DNA of 64,000 nt from Brachionus rotundiformis. Lineage: Eukaryota > Rotifera > Eurotatoria > Ploima > Brachionidae. The stretch spans positions 6,565,302 through 6,629,301 of the forward strand of contig JAESIW010000137.1 in NCBI GenBank assembly GCA_016802295.1, in the 5' to 3' direction. Below are positions 11,339-22,766 of this stretch, one piece after another. The translations under genes were made by a program, and so were the position numbers. Each line of letters begins with the position of its first letter. The first letter of the stretch is position 1. The notes below the pieces were generated by a model. It ran no database searches and was not told where the DNA came from. It saw nothing but the letters and a program-made list of their open reading frames with translations.

Positions 11339-14300
11339 ATGGAAGAAATACCACTTGTTCACACCCGACCATTAGCCAATAACCAATCGATTAGTGACAC
11401 TGTGCCAACAGCCAAGCCTGAACGGGTAACCAATTTAAAAAGTTTTTTTAGACCAAATCGTGTCCGGTACACACTGGTTGACTCATCCGAGCCGGACTCT
11501 GACAACGAAATAATTATTAAACCTCATTCTAATTCAAAGTGCTGCTCTAACTGCTGTCTTTCGGGCAAACATTTAACCATGTGTTTTAAGTAATTAAGGC
11601 TACTAGATTATATTAAATTGGCACAGTTGCAGTGTAAATTAATTATTTTCTTTTTTGTTTTCTAGTTCATGCAATTGTTTGAGCAAGTCGAAGGGGTTCG
11701 AAGCGCGGACTGTCTACATTGGCAAGAGCACTGAGCTCAATAGACACAAGTATCCCAAAAATGTGGTCCGCAATCAGAAATATTCCATTTTTACATTCAT
11801 TCCCATTGTAATCAATTCAAATAAATTCAATTAAGTGTTTGTTTATTTTTTTATTTTGACAGGTGCTGTTCCAACAGTTTGCGGTGTTTTTGAATCTTTA
11901 CTTTCTGGTAATGGCCATGTCCCAGTTCATACCATCGATACGCATAGGGCTTTTGTATACGTACTGGGCACCATTGGCGTTCGTCATTACTGTCACCATG
12001 CTCAGAGAGGCCTATGACGACTTCAAAAGGTATCTCAGAGACAAAGAGCTCAACTCGCAGCTGTACAAAATTTTGACCTATGACGGCATCAAAATGGTGC
12101 CGAGCTCACAGCTTAAAGTATCCGATGTAATAATCATCGAAAAGGTATGTAAATTTGCCGCTTGTTAATTCCTATGTCGACCATTTTCATTTAGTCACAA
12201 TGTACTATTCATCTCACCAATCTGAAAGGTCTGTTGAAGAGCTCTGTTGGGTATTCGTATTCTTTTCATTCTAAGTACATGTCCAAGCCATCGCAGTCTT
12301 TTATTCTTGATACATTGGCTCACTAGCTCTGACTTCATTCTTCTGTATAGTTCATCGTTTGACAATATTTCAGGCTATTGCTTCATCTAACTAAGACATT
12401 CTCCATTCTATTTTATTACTGACTTTATTCCAAGTATCTCATGATAGGTTTTTAGAAGTAATGACTAACTTTGAGTTCAAAATCAAATCCTACAAGTTAT
12501 TCTATTAACTATTTAATTGGTTAAAGTCAGCTTAAATGGGTCTCAACTCTTATTAACCTGAATAATAAAGATATATGATTTATTAGGCTTTGGTTGAATT
12601 TATCCTATCAGTAAAATAATTGAAGAATCATTTTCTGCTGATACTGACTGACTGACTGACTGACTGATTATATAGTTTGTGATGGTTTAGGTTGATTAGC
12701 ATAACAGGATTATGCGTACCACCCATCGTCCAGTCACCGAATTGCTTTAAGGCTCGGCCTTTTTCAACCCATTTTTCTTTGTTTATTTGTTGTTTATTGT
12801 CTATTTTCTTTGTTTAGCTAATATGTTGCCAGTTTTGAGTTGTAAACTGTTGCAACAGTTTTCTGCTGATAAAATGATGGGCCCAAAAAATACCTATTTT
12901 AAACTAGACATGATTACTTATGTTGTAAACAACAGGTCATAAATAAGGGATAGTTATTTCTAGCAATTTTCTTATTTGAGAAAATGCGCTAAGTTCTTTC
13001 TGCACCATGAAGTTAAGGCTTGGCTTCTTAACAGTTGACTGTAACGTATTTTTACTCCAGTCAATTCAAAGAACCAATCAGAAAAGACCTACTGTAAAAG
13101 GCATCACTTAGTCCCCTTTGATTTTAGAAACATGACTGTGCTTGTCTAAAAAGCTAATTCAATTCTTTTTCTTTCAAAATTTATCTGGGTGATCAAAAAT
13201 AAAATTAATCACTTTAATTAAATAATTTTATCAATAAATATTATATTAAAATTTTTTGTCAATTTATTTAATTATTTATCTCTGATAGAAGAGCATAGGC
13301 TCATTACTTTTGATTTGATTTTCATCCAGGTCACTTGGGAGGCGTCCATTGGACAGCTCTGTTTGGTATTCGTATTCTTTTCATTCTAAGTACATGTCCA
13401 AGCCATCGCAGTCTTTTATTCTTGATACATTGGCTCACTAGCTCTGACTTCATTCTTCTGTATAGTTCATGGTTTTTAACTAAAATAATAATGTTCAAAA
13501 GATATTATCTAATAAAGACTTTTTAACCATTCTTTTATTTTAAAATTTAATTAAGAGACATATTTTTATGGTTAACATTGAATAGTGCCAAAATATTAGA
13601 TGCATACTCATGCATGATGTTAGGTAATGGTCAACATGGTTTGCCAAACATAAAAACATGTCTTAAATCAAATTTCAAAATAAAAAAATAATAAAAAGTC
13701 TTTATTAGATAATAATTTTGATAATAATTTATCATTTAAAAATGTGATATTGACCCATTGCTTCATTTGATTCATTTTGTTGCCTAGTTCTGCAAAATCA
13801 CTGGCCAAAATGATTGTCTAAGCTAATTTTCCTAAAAACTTTTCAAATGAGTAGTTAATTAAGTAATTTATCTGTTGAAGAATCAACGAGTGCCTGCTGA
13901 CATGGTATTGTTAAAAACTTCGGAAAAATCTGGCACTTGTTTCATTAGAACAGACCAACTTGACGGCGAAACAGACTGGAAGCTGCGTGTGGCCGTATCG
14001 ACCACTCAAAACTCGGATAAAATCTCCGATCTGTTGGACATAGGCGCGCAAATCTACGCCGAAAAGCCTCAGCTCAGAATAAACGCCTTCGAGGGCATAT
14101 TCATTAGAGTAAGTAGTGGTCAATAGTTAGAATAAAATAATTCTCTACAATTGTAGAACGATGCCGAAAAGACCCAGGAACCATTGAACATTGAGAACAC
14201 ACTCTGGTCCAACACAGTCTTGGCCAGTGGCACCGCTTACGGCGCCATCATCTACACAGGCTGCGAGACTCGTTCGGTCATGAACACTAGCAAGCCGTCG

Positions 14301-17300
14301 AACAAGACCGGCCTGCTGGACAACGAAATAAACAACCTGACCAAACTTTTGTTCATGGCCGTGGTTATGCTCAGTCTGGTAATGGTCGCGCTCAAAGGAT
14401 TCCACGGACCTTGGTACAGATACCTATTCAGATTTATTCTCCTCTTCTCCTACATCATACCCATCAGCTTAAGGGTGAACATAGACATGGCCAAGACTGT
14501 CTATTCGTGGTTCATTCAACATGACAAAGAAATACCAAACACTCTGGTCCGCTCAAGCACCATGTCCGAAGAGCTCGGACGCATTTCCTACATGCTTTCG
14601 GACAAAACAGGAACACTAACCCAGAACGAAATGGTCTTCAAACGACTCCATTTGGGAACTGTTTCGTTCGGCTCGGACTCAATGGACGAAATAATGCACC
14701 ACTTGCTTATTTCGTTCAGACAACAGACACCCAACAAGAATGAGCCGATGATAATGAGGCGAACCATAGTGACCAGGATTAGAGATGCCATAGAAGCGCT
14801 AGCCCTGTGTCATAATGTCACACCGGTCTATGAGGCCAATATGGCTGAAGTACTTAACAAACCATTGGAAGAGATTGGCGAAGAGGTCAAAGATTTGAGA
14901 GTGGCCTATCAAGCGAGCAGTCCCGATGAGATCGCTCTGGTGTCCTGGACCGAGAGCATCGGCTTGACTCTTATCAAGCGCGACCTTAACTCAATGGTGC
15001 TCAGAGGCCCCCAGAACGAGCTCCTAGACTATGACATACTTCAGCTGTTTCCATTCACATCAGAAACCAAACGAATGGGAATCATAATCAGAGATAAGCA
15101 AACCGATGAGATAGTGTTCTTTCTCAAAGGAGCAGATACAGTCATGCAGTCAATAGTCCAATACAACGATTGGCTTAATGAAGAGGTAATTATAAAGGAT
15201 CATTTATTTGTTGAAAAGATAAATTCAAAAGTTTATAATCAAATTTGACCTTTGGTCTTGCTGAATTCGGTTTGTCAATTTAATTAGCTAGGAAATACCC
15301 TCTATTTTACTCTAACAAAAAATTGTCTTTACTCTCTAAAAAACAATCAATAAACAAGTTAAGCTTAGAATAGTAAAAAGCTTAAATTGACTTATTTTCT
15401 ATTTCTTTTTTTTTTTAATTTAAATTTAATTTAAACCAAATGTACATGTTAAAAGTAATTGGCACGAACCCCGGCATTGTGAATTTTAAAAACAAACAGA
15501 ACAAAAATTTTTCCTATTTTGATGAATTAAAACTTATTAAGCTTGATTCAGCAAGCTTACAGTTCGATGTTAATAATTTTACCAGAAATAAAATTTTTTT
15601 TCGTTTTTTTTAGGGTAAACAAAATAGACAATTAATATATGTTTTATTGATGCTTTGCTTTTTGTCTTTTATCTACATCAGAAAAATTACTTTAGGTATA
15701 AAGGATGCAGCAAAGGATGTGGTACTATGTTGCAGTATTTTTTTAAACATATTTTACTTTAGTAAATTTTAATTTATCAAAATATGAAAAATTTATGTTC
15801 TGTTTGTCTTTGAAATTCGCAATACCGGAACTCCTTTGTTCCAATAGATTAGCATGCTTTATTAATCTAAAAGATTTATTGTTATAAAAGTTTTATTGAT
15901 TAAAAAACGTTCTTAGATAATAAGAATTGAAGACCGCAGGCAAGATGTGAGCTACTAGATAAATGTGTACGCGATACGCATAGTCTAGCATTGTCACCAA
16001 AAGTGAATATTTCAGTTCCATAAATTATACCTTATTTCATTTCATATTTCAAATCTTCTTTTAGACAAGATACTTTTTTATGTAAATAAATAATTCAAAT
16101 AAAGGATAATTTTTGATTGAAATACAAGCAAGTCTCTTCTATGTGTAGTTAGCGCATTTTCTATTCATATTGAGGAGAGAAGTGCTTTCTGCACAATGAA
16201 CTTAAGGCTTGGCTTCTTAACAGTTGACTGTAACGTATTTTTACTCCAGTCAATTCAAAGAGCCAATCAGAAAAGACCTACTGTAAAAGGCATTACTTAG
16301 TCCCCTTTGATTTTAGAAACACGACTGTGCATGTCTAAAAAACTAATTCAATTCTTTTTCTTTCAAAATTTATCTGGGTGATCAAAAATAAAATTAATCA
16401 CTTTAATTAAATAATTTTATCAATAAATATTATATTAAAATTTTTTGTCAATTTATTTAATTATTTATCTCTGATAGAAGAGCATAGGCTCATTACTTTT
16501 GATTTGATTTTCAGCCAGGTTACTTGAGAGGCGTCCATTGGACAGCTCTGTTTGGTATTCGTATTCTTTTCATTCTAAGTACATGTCCAAGCCATCGCAG
16601 TCTTTTATTCTTGATACATTGGCTCACTAGCTCTGACTTCATTCTTCTGTATAGTTCATGGTTTTTAACTAAAATAATAATGTTCAAAAGATATTATCTA
16701 ATAAAGACTTTTTAACCATTCTTTTATTTTTAAATTTAATTCAGAGACATATTTTTATGCTTGACAAACAATTTTGACCATAGAATTATGTCTCAGATTA
16801 GATTACAAAATAAGCTAATAATTTGCCAAATTCATTTATTTACTTTTTACCACAATTGGTTTAAAAAAAACTTTTGTATCTCTGATTATACAAATTAAAT
16901 AAAACATTTATCATTTAGTGTAGTAATATGGCCCGCGAAGGTCTGAGAACACTGGTGGTGGCCAAAAAAGTCCTGACCACAGAACAATATTCAGACTTTG
17001 AACAACGGCTTACTAAAGCCAAGCTGAGCATTCAGGATCGCAATCAAAAGATCCAAAATGTGATTGAAAGCCTGGAAAAAGACCTGGAACTGCTGTGTTT
17101 GACTGGCGTTGAGGACAAACTGCAAACCAATGTTAGAACAACCTTGGAAACGCTGCGCAATGCCGGCGTCAAAATATGGATGCTGACAGGAGATAAACTG
17201 GAAACTGCCACTTGCATAGCCAAAAGTTCCAAACTAGTTGCCAGAGATCAGGACATATACACTTTCAAACCAATCGACAACCGAGACGATGCTCGCAACG

Positions 17301-18429
17301 AAATGAACAACTTTAGGCGCAAGGTCGACACTGCTTTGGTCATCCTTGGCGAATCTTTGGAAGTAAATAAATTAATTGGCAAAAAAAAAAAAATCCTATG
17401 AATTATTTTATTAGAATGTATTAAAATTTTATGAGCAGGAATTTATTGAAATTGTGGTAAATTGTCCAGCAGTGGTTGTGTGCAGATGTTCGCCAACTCA
17501 AAAAGCCCAAGTGGTCCATTTGCTGAAGAAGTACGCCAAAGGACGCATATTGGCCATTGGCGACGGAGGCAACGACGTGAGCATGATCCAAGCGGCTCAC
17601 GTCGGCGTGGGCATCCAGGGCAAAGAGGGCGTACAGGCGTCCCTAGCCGCCGACTTCTCCATCACCCAGTTTAGTCACGTGGCAAGACTAATTCTTGTGC
17701 ACGGCCGCAACAGCTACAAGCGTTCGGCCTCGCTGTCCCAGTTTGTCATGCACAGGGGTCTCATCATATCCATAATCCAGGCCATCTTTTCATCTGTCTA
17801 CTACTACGCTTCCATATCTCTGTACCAAGGCTTTCTCCTGGTCGGCTACGCAACAGTCTACACCATGTTTCCCGTGTTTTCTCTTGTCCTGGACAAGGAT
17901 GTCTCGCCGCAGATAGCGCTCACCTATCCCGAGCTTTACAAAGAGCTCACCAAAGGCCGCTCCCTCTCCTACAAGACCTTCCTGCTCTGGGTGCTGATCA
18001 GCATTTACCAGGGCGCTGCCATCATCTACGGCGCGCTGCTCCTCTTCGAGCAGGACTTTAACCACATCGTGGCCATCACCTTCACTGCTCTCATCCTCAC
18101 CGAGCTTCTTATGGTAGGGCTCACTGTCCGCTCATGGCACTATCTCATGATCGTCGCCATGATGCTCAGCTTGGTATGCTACATTTTTTCCCTGCTTATA
18201 TTCAAAGACTATTTTGGTAAACATTTTATTTATAGAAAAAAAAAAATCTAAAAAAATCTTATTAATTTTTCAAAATAAAGATGCCGAGTTTATACAGTCA
18301 ATTGAGTTCGGATGGAAGGTGATCGTGATCACGTTGGTATCGTGTTTGCCACTGTATATACTTAAATGTATAAGGATCAAATTCTCGCCACCCAATTACG
18401 CTAAATTGATGCAGTCGCATGGCAAATGA
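11339..18429 (+). CDS. ATP9: P4-type phospholipid flippase of the ATP9/Neo1 class
   Basis: Exons 11339-11589, 11666-11807, 11863-12144, 13881-14108, 14157-15185, 16919-17362, 17415-18216 and 18281-18429 join in frame to 1108 aa. ATP9/Neo1 proteins are P4-ATPases of Golgi/endosomal membranes and need no CDC50 subunit. Visible marks: actuator DQLDGETDWKLR, TM4 PISLRVN, phosphorylation motif DKTGTLTQNE (Asp about 450), SSPDEIALV and LKGAD in the nucleotide-binding domain, MLTGDKLETA, GDGGNDVSMIQ, and six C-terminal membrane segments with LYQGFLLVGY and WVLISIYQGA. It resembles ATP9B (YWAPL) at least as much as ATP9A. Introns are 48-76 nt except two of about 1.73 kb that hold LINE fragments and a shared duplication. 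Confidence 0.95.
12205..12380 (-). repeat. LINE 3' fragment in an ATP9 intron
   Basis: The minus strand matches the RLRWLGHVLRM region found at 13345-13468, 16540-16660 and 47600-47800. It lies antisense to the host gene. Confidence 0.6.
12643..12667. repeat. Tetranucleotide microsatellite (CTGA)n
   Basis: About six tandem CTGA units inside the first long ATP9 intron. Confidence 0.85.
12993..13570. repeat. 578-nt duplicated segment, copy 1 (ATP9 intron 3)
   Basis: Near-identical to 16182-16759 in the second long ATP9 intron, same orientation and same length. Its 3' half contains a minus-strand LINE tail (QCIKNKRLRWLGHVLRM). Confidence 0.88.
15900..16020. repeat. Dispersed repeat fragment
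   Basis: Contains a CAAGATGTGAGCT block also found near 29337 and 63188, each time following a similar AT-rich stretch. Probably part of a transposon or solo-LTR family. Confidence 0.45.
16182..16759. repeat. 578-nt duplicated segment, copy 2 (ATP9 intron 5)
   Basis: Direct repeat of 12993-13570 with scattered substitutions only. Together the copies flank the two ATP9 exons 13881-14108 and 14157-15185. Confidence 0.88.
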
Positions 18430-19480
18430 ACTAGTGGTGACAATGACGACTGCTCGATTGGCTTAGGGTCTATGTTTGCCAATTGAGGCCGGTCAGATTA
18501 ACTTTACTCTTATTCTTCTACTCTTTTCTTTTTTTTTTCTATACTTAAAACTTGAAATTATAAAATTAAAACTATTTAAGAATTATTATTTTTTTATATA
18601 TATATGTTATTTATTAATAAAAAATATATTTTTATTTTTGGATGAATAGCGGTTTTTGATAAAAACACCGACACGAAGATGTAATACTCTTCGAGCCAAG
18701 TGTTTATCTCTTTTTTTGGTAATTTTTTTTTGGTAAAAATAAGATATGGCAAAATTTATATATAATATATACATTTTTTAACTTAATTTTTAATATTAAG
18801 ATAGGCTAGCAGAGCTTTATAAACGCGAATAGCGCGCCTGATAAAATGTTAAGTTAAATTTGCAACTTTTTTTAAAAATAACTTGCAATGTGTTTGAAAA
18901 AAATGTGCAAATTTAACTTAACATTTTCTCAGTCTCGCTTTTATTAATCCTGCTTATTAGGTTTGTTAAATAAAATTTTTAAATAAAGGTTTATTGATAA
19001 CAAATTTGTTTATTTAAATAAATATTTTTTGATAAGATAAATTTAATTGGTGGGGTCTTTTGGAAAAAATATGGTCAAAGTGATGTCAAGTCAGACTTTT
19101 CTGTTTATAAGCTTAACAATCATTCATGCACCATCTGCTCAGTCCTCTCTCTGGGCCTTGATTTTTCCAAATCTGCTTTGATACGCTGGTATGTTTTGAT
19201 TGTCGGTGATTGAAAGCGCTTTTTCTTTAACTGTGGTTACTACGATCCAACTTCATTTACCATGTATCTGTCCACTCAGTAAGCTGTCTGGCGTGGCTAT
19301 GGAGTTTAATCTGTTGCAAACAATTGCCATTTAATTTTTAACTATTTGAAATTATCCAATCCGTACCAATCTTTACCCTGAACTGGTCTAAACTGTCACT
19401 AATAATTTTTTCTTTACCAAATCCACTCTTTCAGGTCCAATAAACTTTTTGGTTTATTCATTTAGATTAAAAGCTAAAAT
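18430..19480. repeat. ATP9-NDUFV2 intergenic region with a perfect 22-bp inverted repeat
   Basis: Arms 18843-18864 (AAAATGTTAAGTTAAATTTG...) and 18906-18927 are exact reverse complements, with weaker pairing outward to about 18820/18950. This looks like a small foldback element. The rest of the interval shows no gene. Confidence 0.7.
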
Positions 19481-20331
19481 ATGCTGAGACTTTTTAGCAG
19501 TTCAAAATTTTTAAGACCATTGGTCAATAGTCAAGTAGTGAGCTCAAGCTTGCACACGACCACCAAACGGCTTGGCGGAGGCGATGCTGAATTCATAGTA
19601 GGTCACTTAAAAGGCTAGGGATTTATTAATAGTTTATGTAGCATAGAGACACACCAGAGAATAACGAAAGCACACCATTCGACTTTACCAAAGAGAATTA
19701 TGCCAGAGTGGAGACAATCAAGAGCTTGTATCCCGATGGTCACGTACAAGCGGCTGTTATTCCAATGCTGGACCTAGCTCAGCGCCAAAATGGAGGCTGG
19801 CTGCCACTTTCAGCAATGAACAAAGTGGCCGAACTGCTCAATATGCCAAAAATGCGCGTCTACGAGGTAGCCACATTTTACACCATGTTCATTCGCTATC
19901 CAATTGGAAAATATCACATCCAAATATGCACAACCACGCCGTGTATGCTGCGCGATTCGGACAGCATCCTACATGCCATTGAGAAAAAGCTTGGAATTCA
20001 TGTAGGTGAAACTACCAAGGACAAGTTGTTTACTCTAACTGAAGTTGAGTGTCTTGGCGCTTGTGTCAACGCGCCCATGGTCCAAATAAATGATGACTAT
20101 TATGTGAGCTTTGGCAAGAAGTATTAGTTTATTTTTATCTATTGAATTTTTTATTCAAAGGAAGACTTGAAGCCTTCTGATATTGAGCAAATAATTGATG
20201 ACCTAAAGGCTGGTAAAAAGCCGGCAGCTGGTCCCCGAAGTGGCAGATTCGCTTCGGAGCCTTTTACTGGTTTGACTTCGCTGAAAGAGCCTCCCAAAGG
20301 ACCTGGTTTTGGAGTCCGAAGTGATCTTTAA
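19481..20331 (+). CDS. NDUFV2: NADH:ubiquinone oxidoreductase 24 kDa subunit (complex I)
   Basis: Exons 19481-19597, 19642-20103 and 20161-20331 (introns 44 and 57 nt) encode 249 aa, the usual length. The N-terminus is a basic, serine-rich mitochondrial presequence. The core follows the family closely: HRDTPENN, LDLAQRQNGGWLP, VYEVATFYTMF. The [2Fe-2S] N1a ligands are seen as CTTTPC and CLGAC, and the tail ends in EPPKGPGFGV. It belongs to the N-module of mitochondrial complex I and forms a pair with NDUFV1. Start chosen at the first ATG giving a targeting peptide. Confidence 0.97.
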
Positions 20332-20587
20332 AGCCAAACTATTCACCTTAAGCTAAAAATTTACCTTAATTCTTTCGACTTTAATTTAGAAAATAAATTT
20401 TTTAAATAAATTATTTTTTCATGTTATCTTGGTAATTAAGCTCAAGAATTTGTTACTGCAAGCTTTTTGTCTTCAGGAACACTTTCTGTACACAGTACAT
20501 TATTAATAAAAGAATTGTTATAACTAAATACTTTATTGAGATTTTGTTTATTAAAATTAAAATATGTTTTATAATAAAGATATTTAA

Positions 20588-20867
20588 GGCATTGTGAAAT
20601 TTGGAACAAAAAACAAAAACAAAATATCAAAAATGCAGTTCTGAAAAAGTAAAGCATGCTCTGTAAATTGAAACACCTGGTACATTCTTTGTACATAAAA
20701 TTCTGAATTTTGCAGACTTAATGCAGAGTTTTACAGAATCATATTATTGGTGGTACAAAGCATGTACCAAGTGCTACAATTCACGGAACATGTTTTGTTC
20801 CTTTTGGACTAGAGCTTTGGCATTTTTGATATTTTGTTTTTGTTTTTGTTCCAAATTTCACAATGCC
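20588..20867. mobile_element. Foldback MITE with 9-bp target-site duplication (MULE-like)
   Basis: Terminal inverted repeats begin GGCATTGTGAAATTTGGAAC; the right end is the reverse complement (to 20867). The arms continue through a CAAAAACAAAATATCAAAAA tract. Exact 9-bp duplications GATATTTAA flank the element at 20579-20587 and 20868-20876. A related copy lies at 59655-59916 in the opposite orientation. Length, TIR and 9-bp duplication are typical of MULE-derived MITEs. Confidence 0.85.
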
Positions 20868-20876
20868 GATATTTAA

Positions 20877-22699
20877 GTTCTTTATCGTATTTATATTATA
20901 CAAAATCTGCCGATATATAGTAAAAAGTACTTAATGGTAGCACTGTTAAGCAATTAATGTTGTTTGTTTTAAATTAATGTAAATTTTTTAAAATTAATGT
21001 TAACTGCAAATTTGAAAAAATTTAATTAACGCATGTTTGATATAATAAATGCACGTTTAAAATAATTAATGCTTGTCCAATACAATTAATGTTATTTCAA
21101 AGAAATTAATGCCAAATATTATTATTGCTCAAATCAATAAAATTAATGCTCATTTAAATATAAGTCCAAAATATATGGTGTGTTATCGAACAAATAAAGA
21201 ATGATTTATTTCAATTGGGACGTTATGTGACAAATAACAATATTGAAAAAACTAATCTAGTAACTGATTTAAACTCAGAATACATACCTAGAATATACTA
21301 AGAAAAAAAAGTGAATTTATAGAAGTTACTGTTCGTGAAGCAGTAACAATCCTGTCAATAGGGCACGGACAAGGTTTTTTAAAATGTTCATGTACTAGAG
21401 AATGTGCTACTATGCGATTCTCGTGCCGAACAACTGAGTTGAAATGCAGCTCAAGTGTCATGGTAAAAGTTTTATTTATAAAAACTGTGATTAATATCTG
21501 ACTTTAGTAAGATATGTTGATTTTGCTTAATTTTTTTTTTATATTTTATTTGAATTTATTTAAAAAAAATTAAATGCCACGAAACATTTATTTAAAACAT
21601 AAATTTGTGTTATTAATTGTGTAGTTTTATTTTTTGGTTAAATAACAAAATAAAATAAAATTTAAAAAACCTTATAAACAAAATCATTAACTTAATCTGA
21701 TTAAATCAGATGTAAAAGCTGATAATTGATTTTTGAAAATAGACTAAAAAAGTCGAAAAAAACACTTGTAAGTCTTTAACCAAGGCCAAACTGATAAAAT
21801 TTGTATTGTGCCAAGGATAAAATTTTCTCTATTAAATCCATAGAGACAGTTTAAGCCAATTTTTTGCTAAAAGCTTTACCATATTCAAAATGGTACCAAT
21901 TAAATACCACCTTTAAGATTTCAATTGGTCTTTTTGTTAATTTAATAATTGATCAAAAGTTGATAAAAAATTTTATTAAAAAAAGGCCTCGAGTTGGTTC
22001 ACCTCGAGCTTCAATCAATAAATGTTTATTTTGTTTGATAATTCAAAATTAAAACAACAGACAATTTTTGTTATTTTTTTCTAATAAATAAAAAGTTTTA
22101 CCTTTATTATTATTCATTTTATTTGTCTACAGTCTAAGTATCATAATTAAGCTCAAAATGTCTGGCTGCATTTTTACCAAAAAAAAAATATATTTCTATA
22201 AAAAATTTGCCCTCTTTTTTAATAGGAAAAAAAGCATAATTAATAAAAAAAAAGCCTCACATTATTTTGCATGAAAATCTAAAAATTTTCGTATTTAATA
22301 TAATAATTTATAGGGCGTGATAAATTTGGTGGGTACAAATTGGCAGGAGGAAAATTGCTACTTTTTTCCAGCTGTCTTTCCAAGCAGCCCACCAGTTTAC
22401 TATGACATAATTGATGGCAAATTTTGCCAACCTAAACTCCCTGATATCTAAATGCATATAATAAATTACAATTGGCAATACAATGCTTATCAAATGCGCA
22501 ATTATCTTTTATAATGAAGTTACGTAATTGCATTACATAACATATAAGCTGAAAACAAGTTTACTTATTGTGCAGTTTAGCTGGGTTGTCTAGGTTATCA
22601 ATTAAGCATATGATACAAAAATGGTTACACCCGAGAAATGAATTTATTTAAAATGTCTGAAGATTGGATCACTTTTCCTCAAAAAAATAAAAAAGAAGA
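20877..22699. other. Gene-poor region with ATTAATG-type repeats and a transposon zinc-finger fragment
   Basis: 20950-21165 holds about nine imperfect ATTAATG-containing units roughly 20-25 nt apart. 21325-21465 reads in one frame as GQGFLKCSCTRECATM followed by further Cys residues, resembling the Cys-rich finger at the end of some transposon-encoded integrase-like proteins. 21500-22690 shows nothing else convincing. Confidence 0.5.
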
Positions 22700-22766
22700 A
22701 TGGTAGATGTAAAATTGGTGGAGACCAAAGCCTCGGTCGGACTCGGCAGCCAGCCACGCCGCCTAA
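22700..22766 (+). CDS. Candidate upstream coding exon, possibly of the trehalase gene
   Basis: A GC-rich island in AT-rich DNA opens with ATG and reads MVDVKLVETKASVGLGSQ before a GT donor at 22767 in phase 1. The AG at 25080-25081 upstream of the trehalase ATG accepts phase 1 and the frame stays open to MNPKRED. The join would add about 31 residues across a 2.3-kb intron. This rests only on phase and composition and may be coincidental. Confidence 0.35.

Noticed and set aside
13335..13526. 63-codon plus-strand ORF found twice (also 16524-16715)
   Set aside because: It is the antisense of the LINE tail inside the duplicated intron segment; the two copies agree because the DNA is duplicated, not because of coding selection.
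22308..22493. Minus-strand 61-codon ORF with hydrophobic and Trp residues
   Set aside because: No start context, no homology I recognise, AT-driven composition and no adjacent exons.
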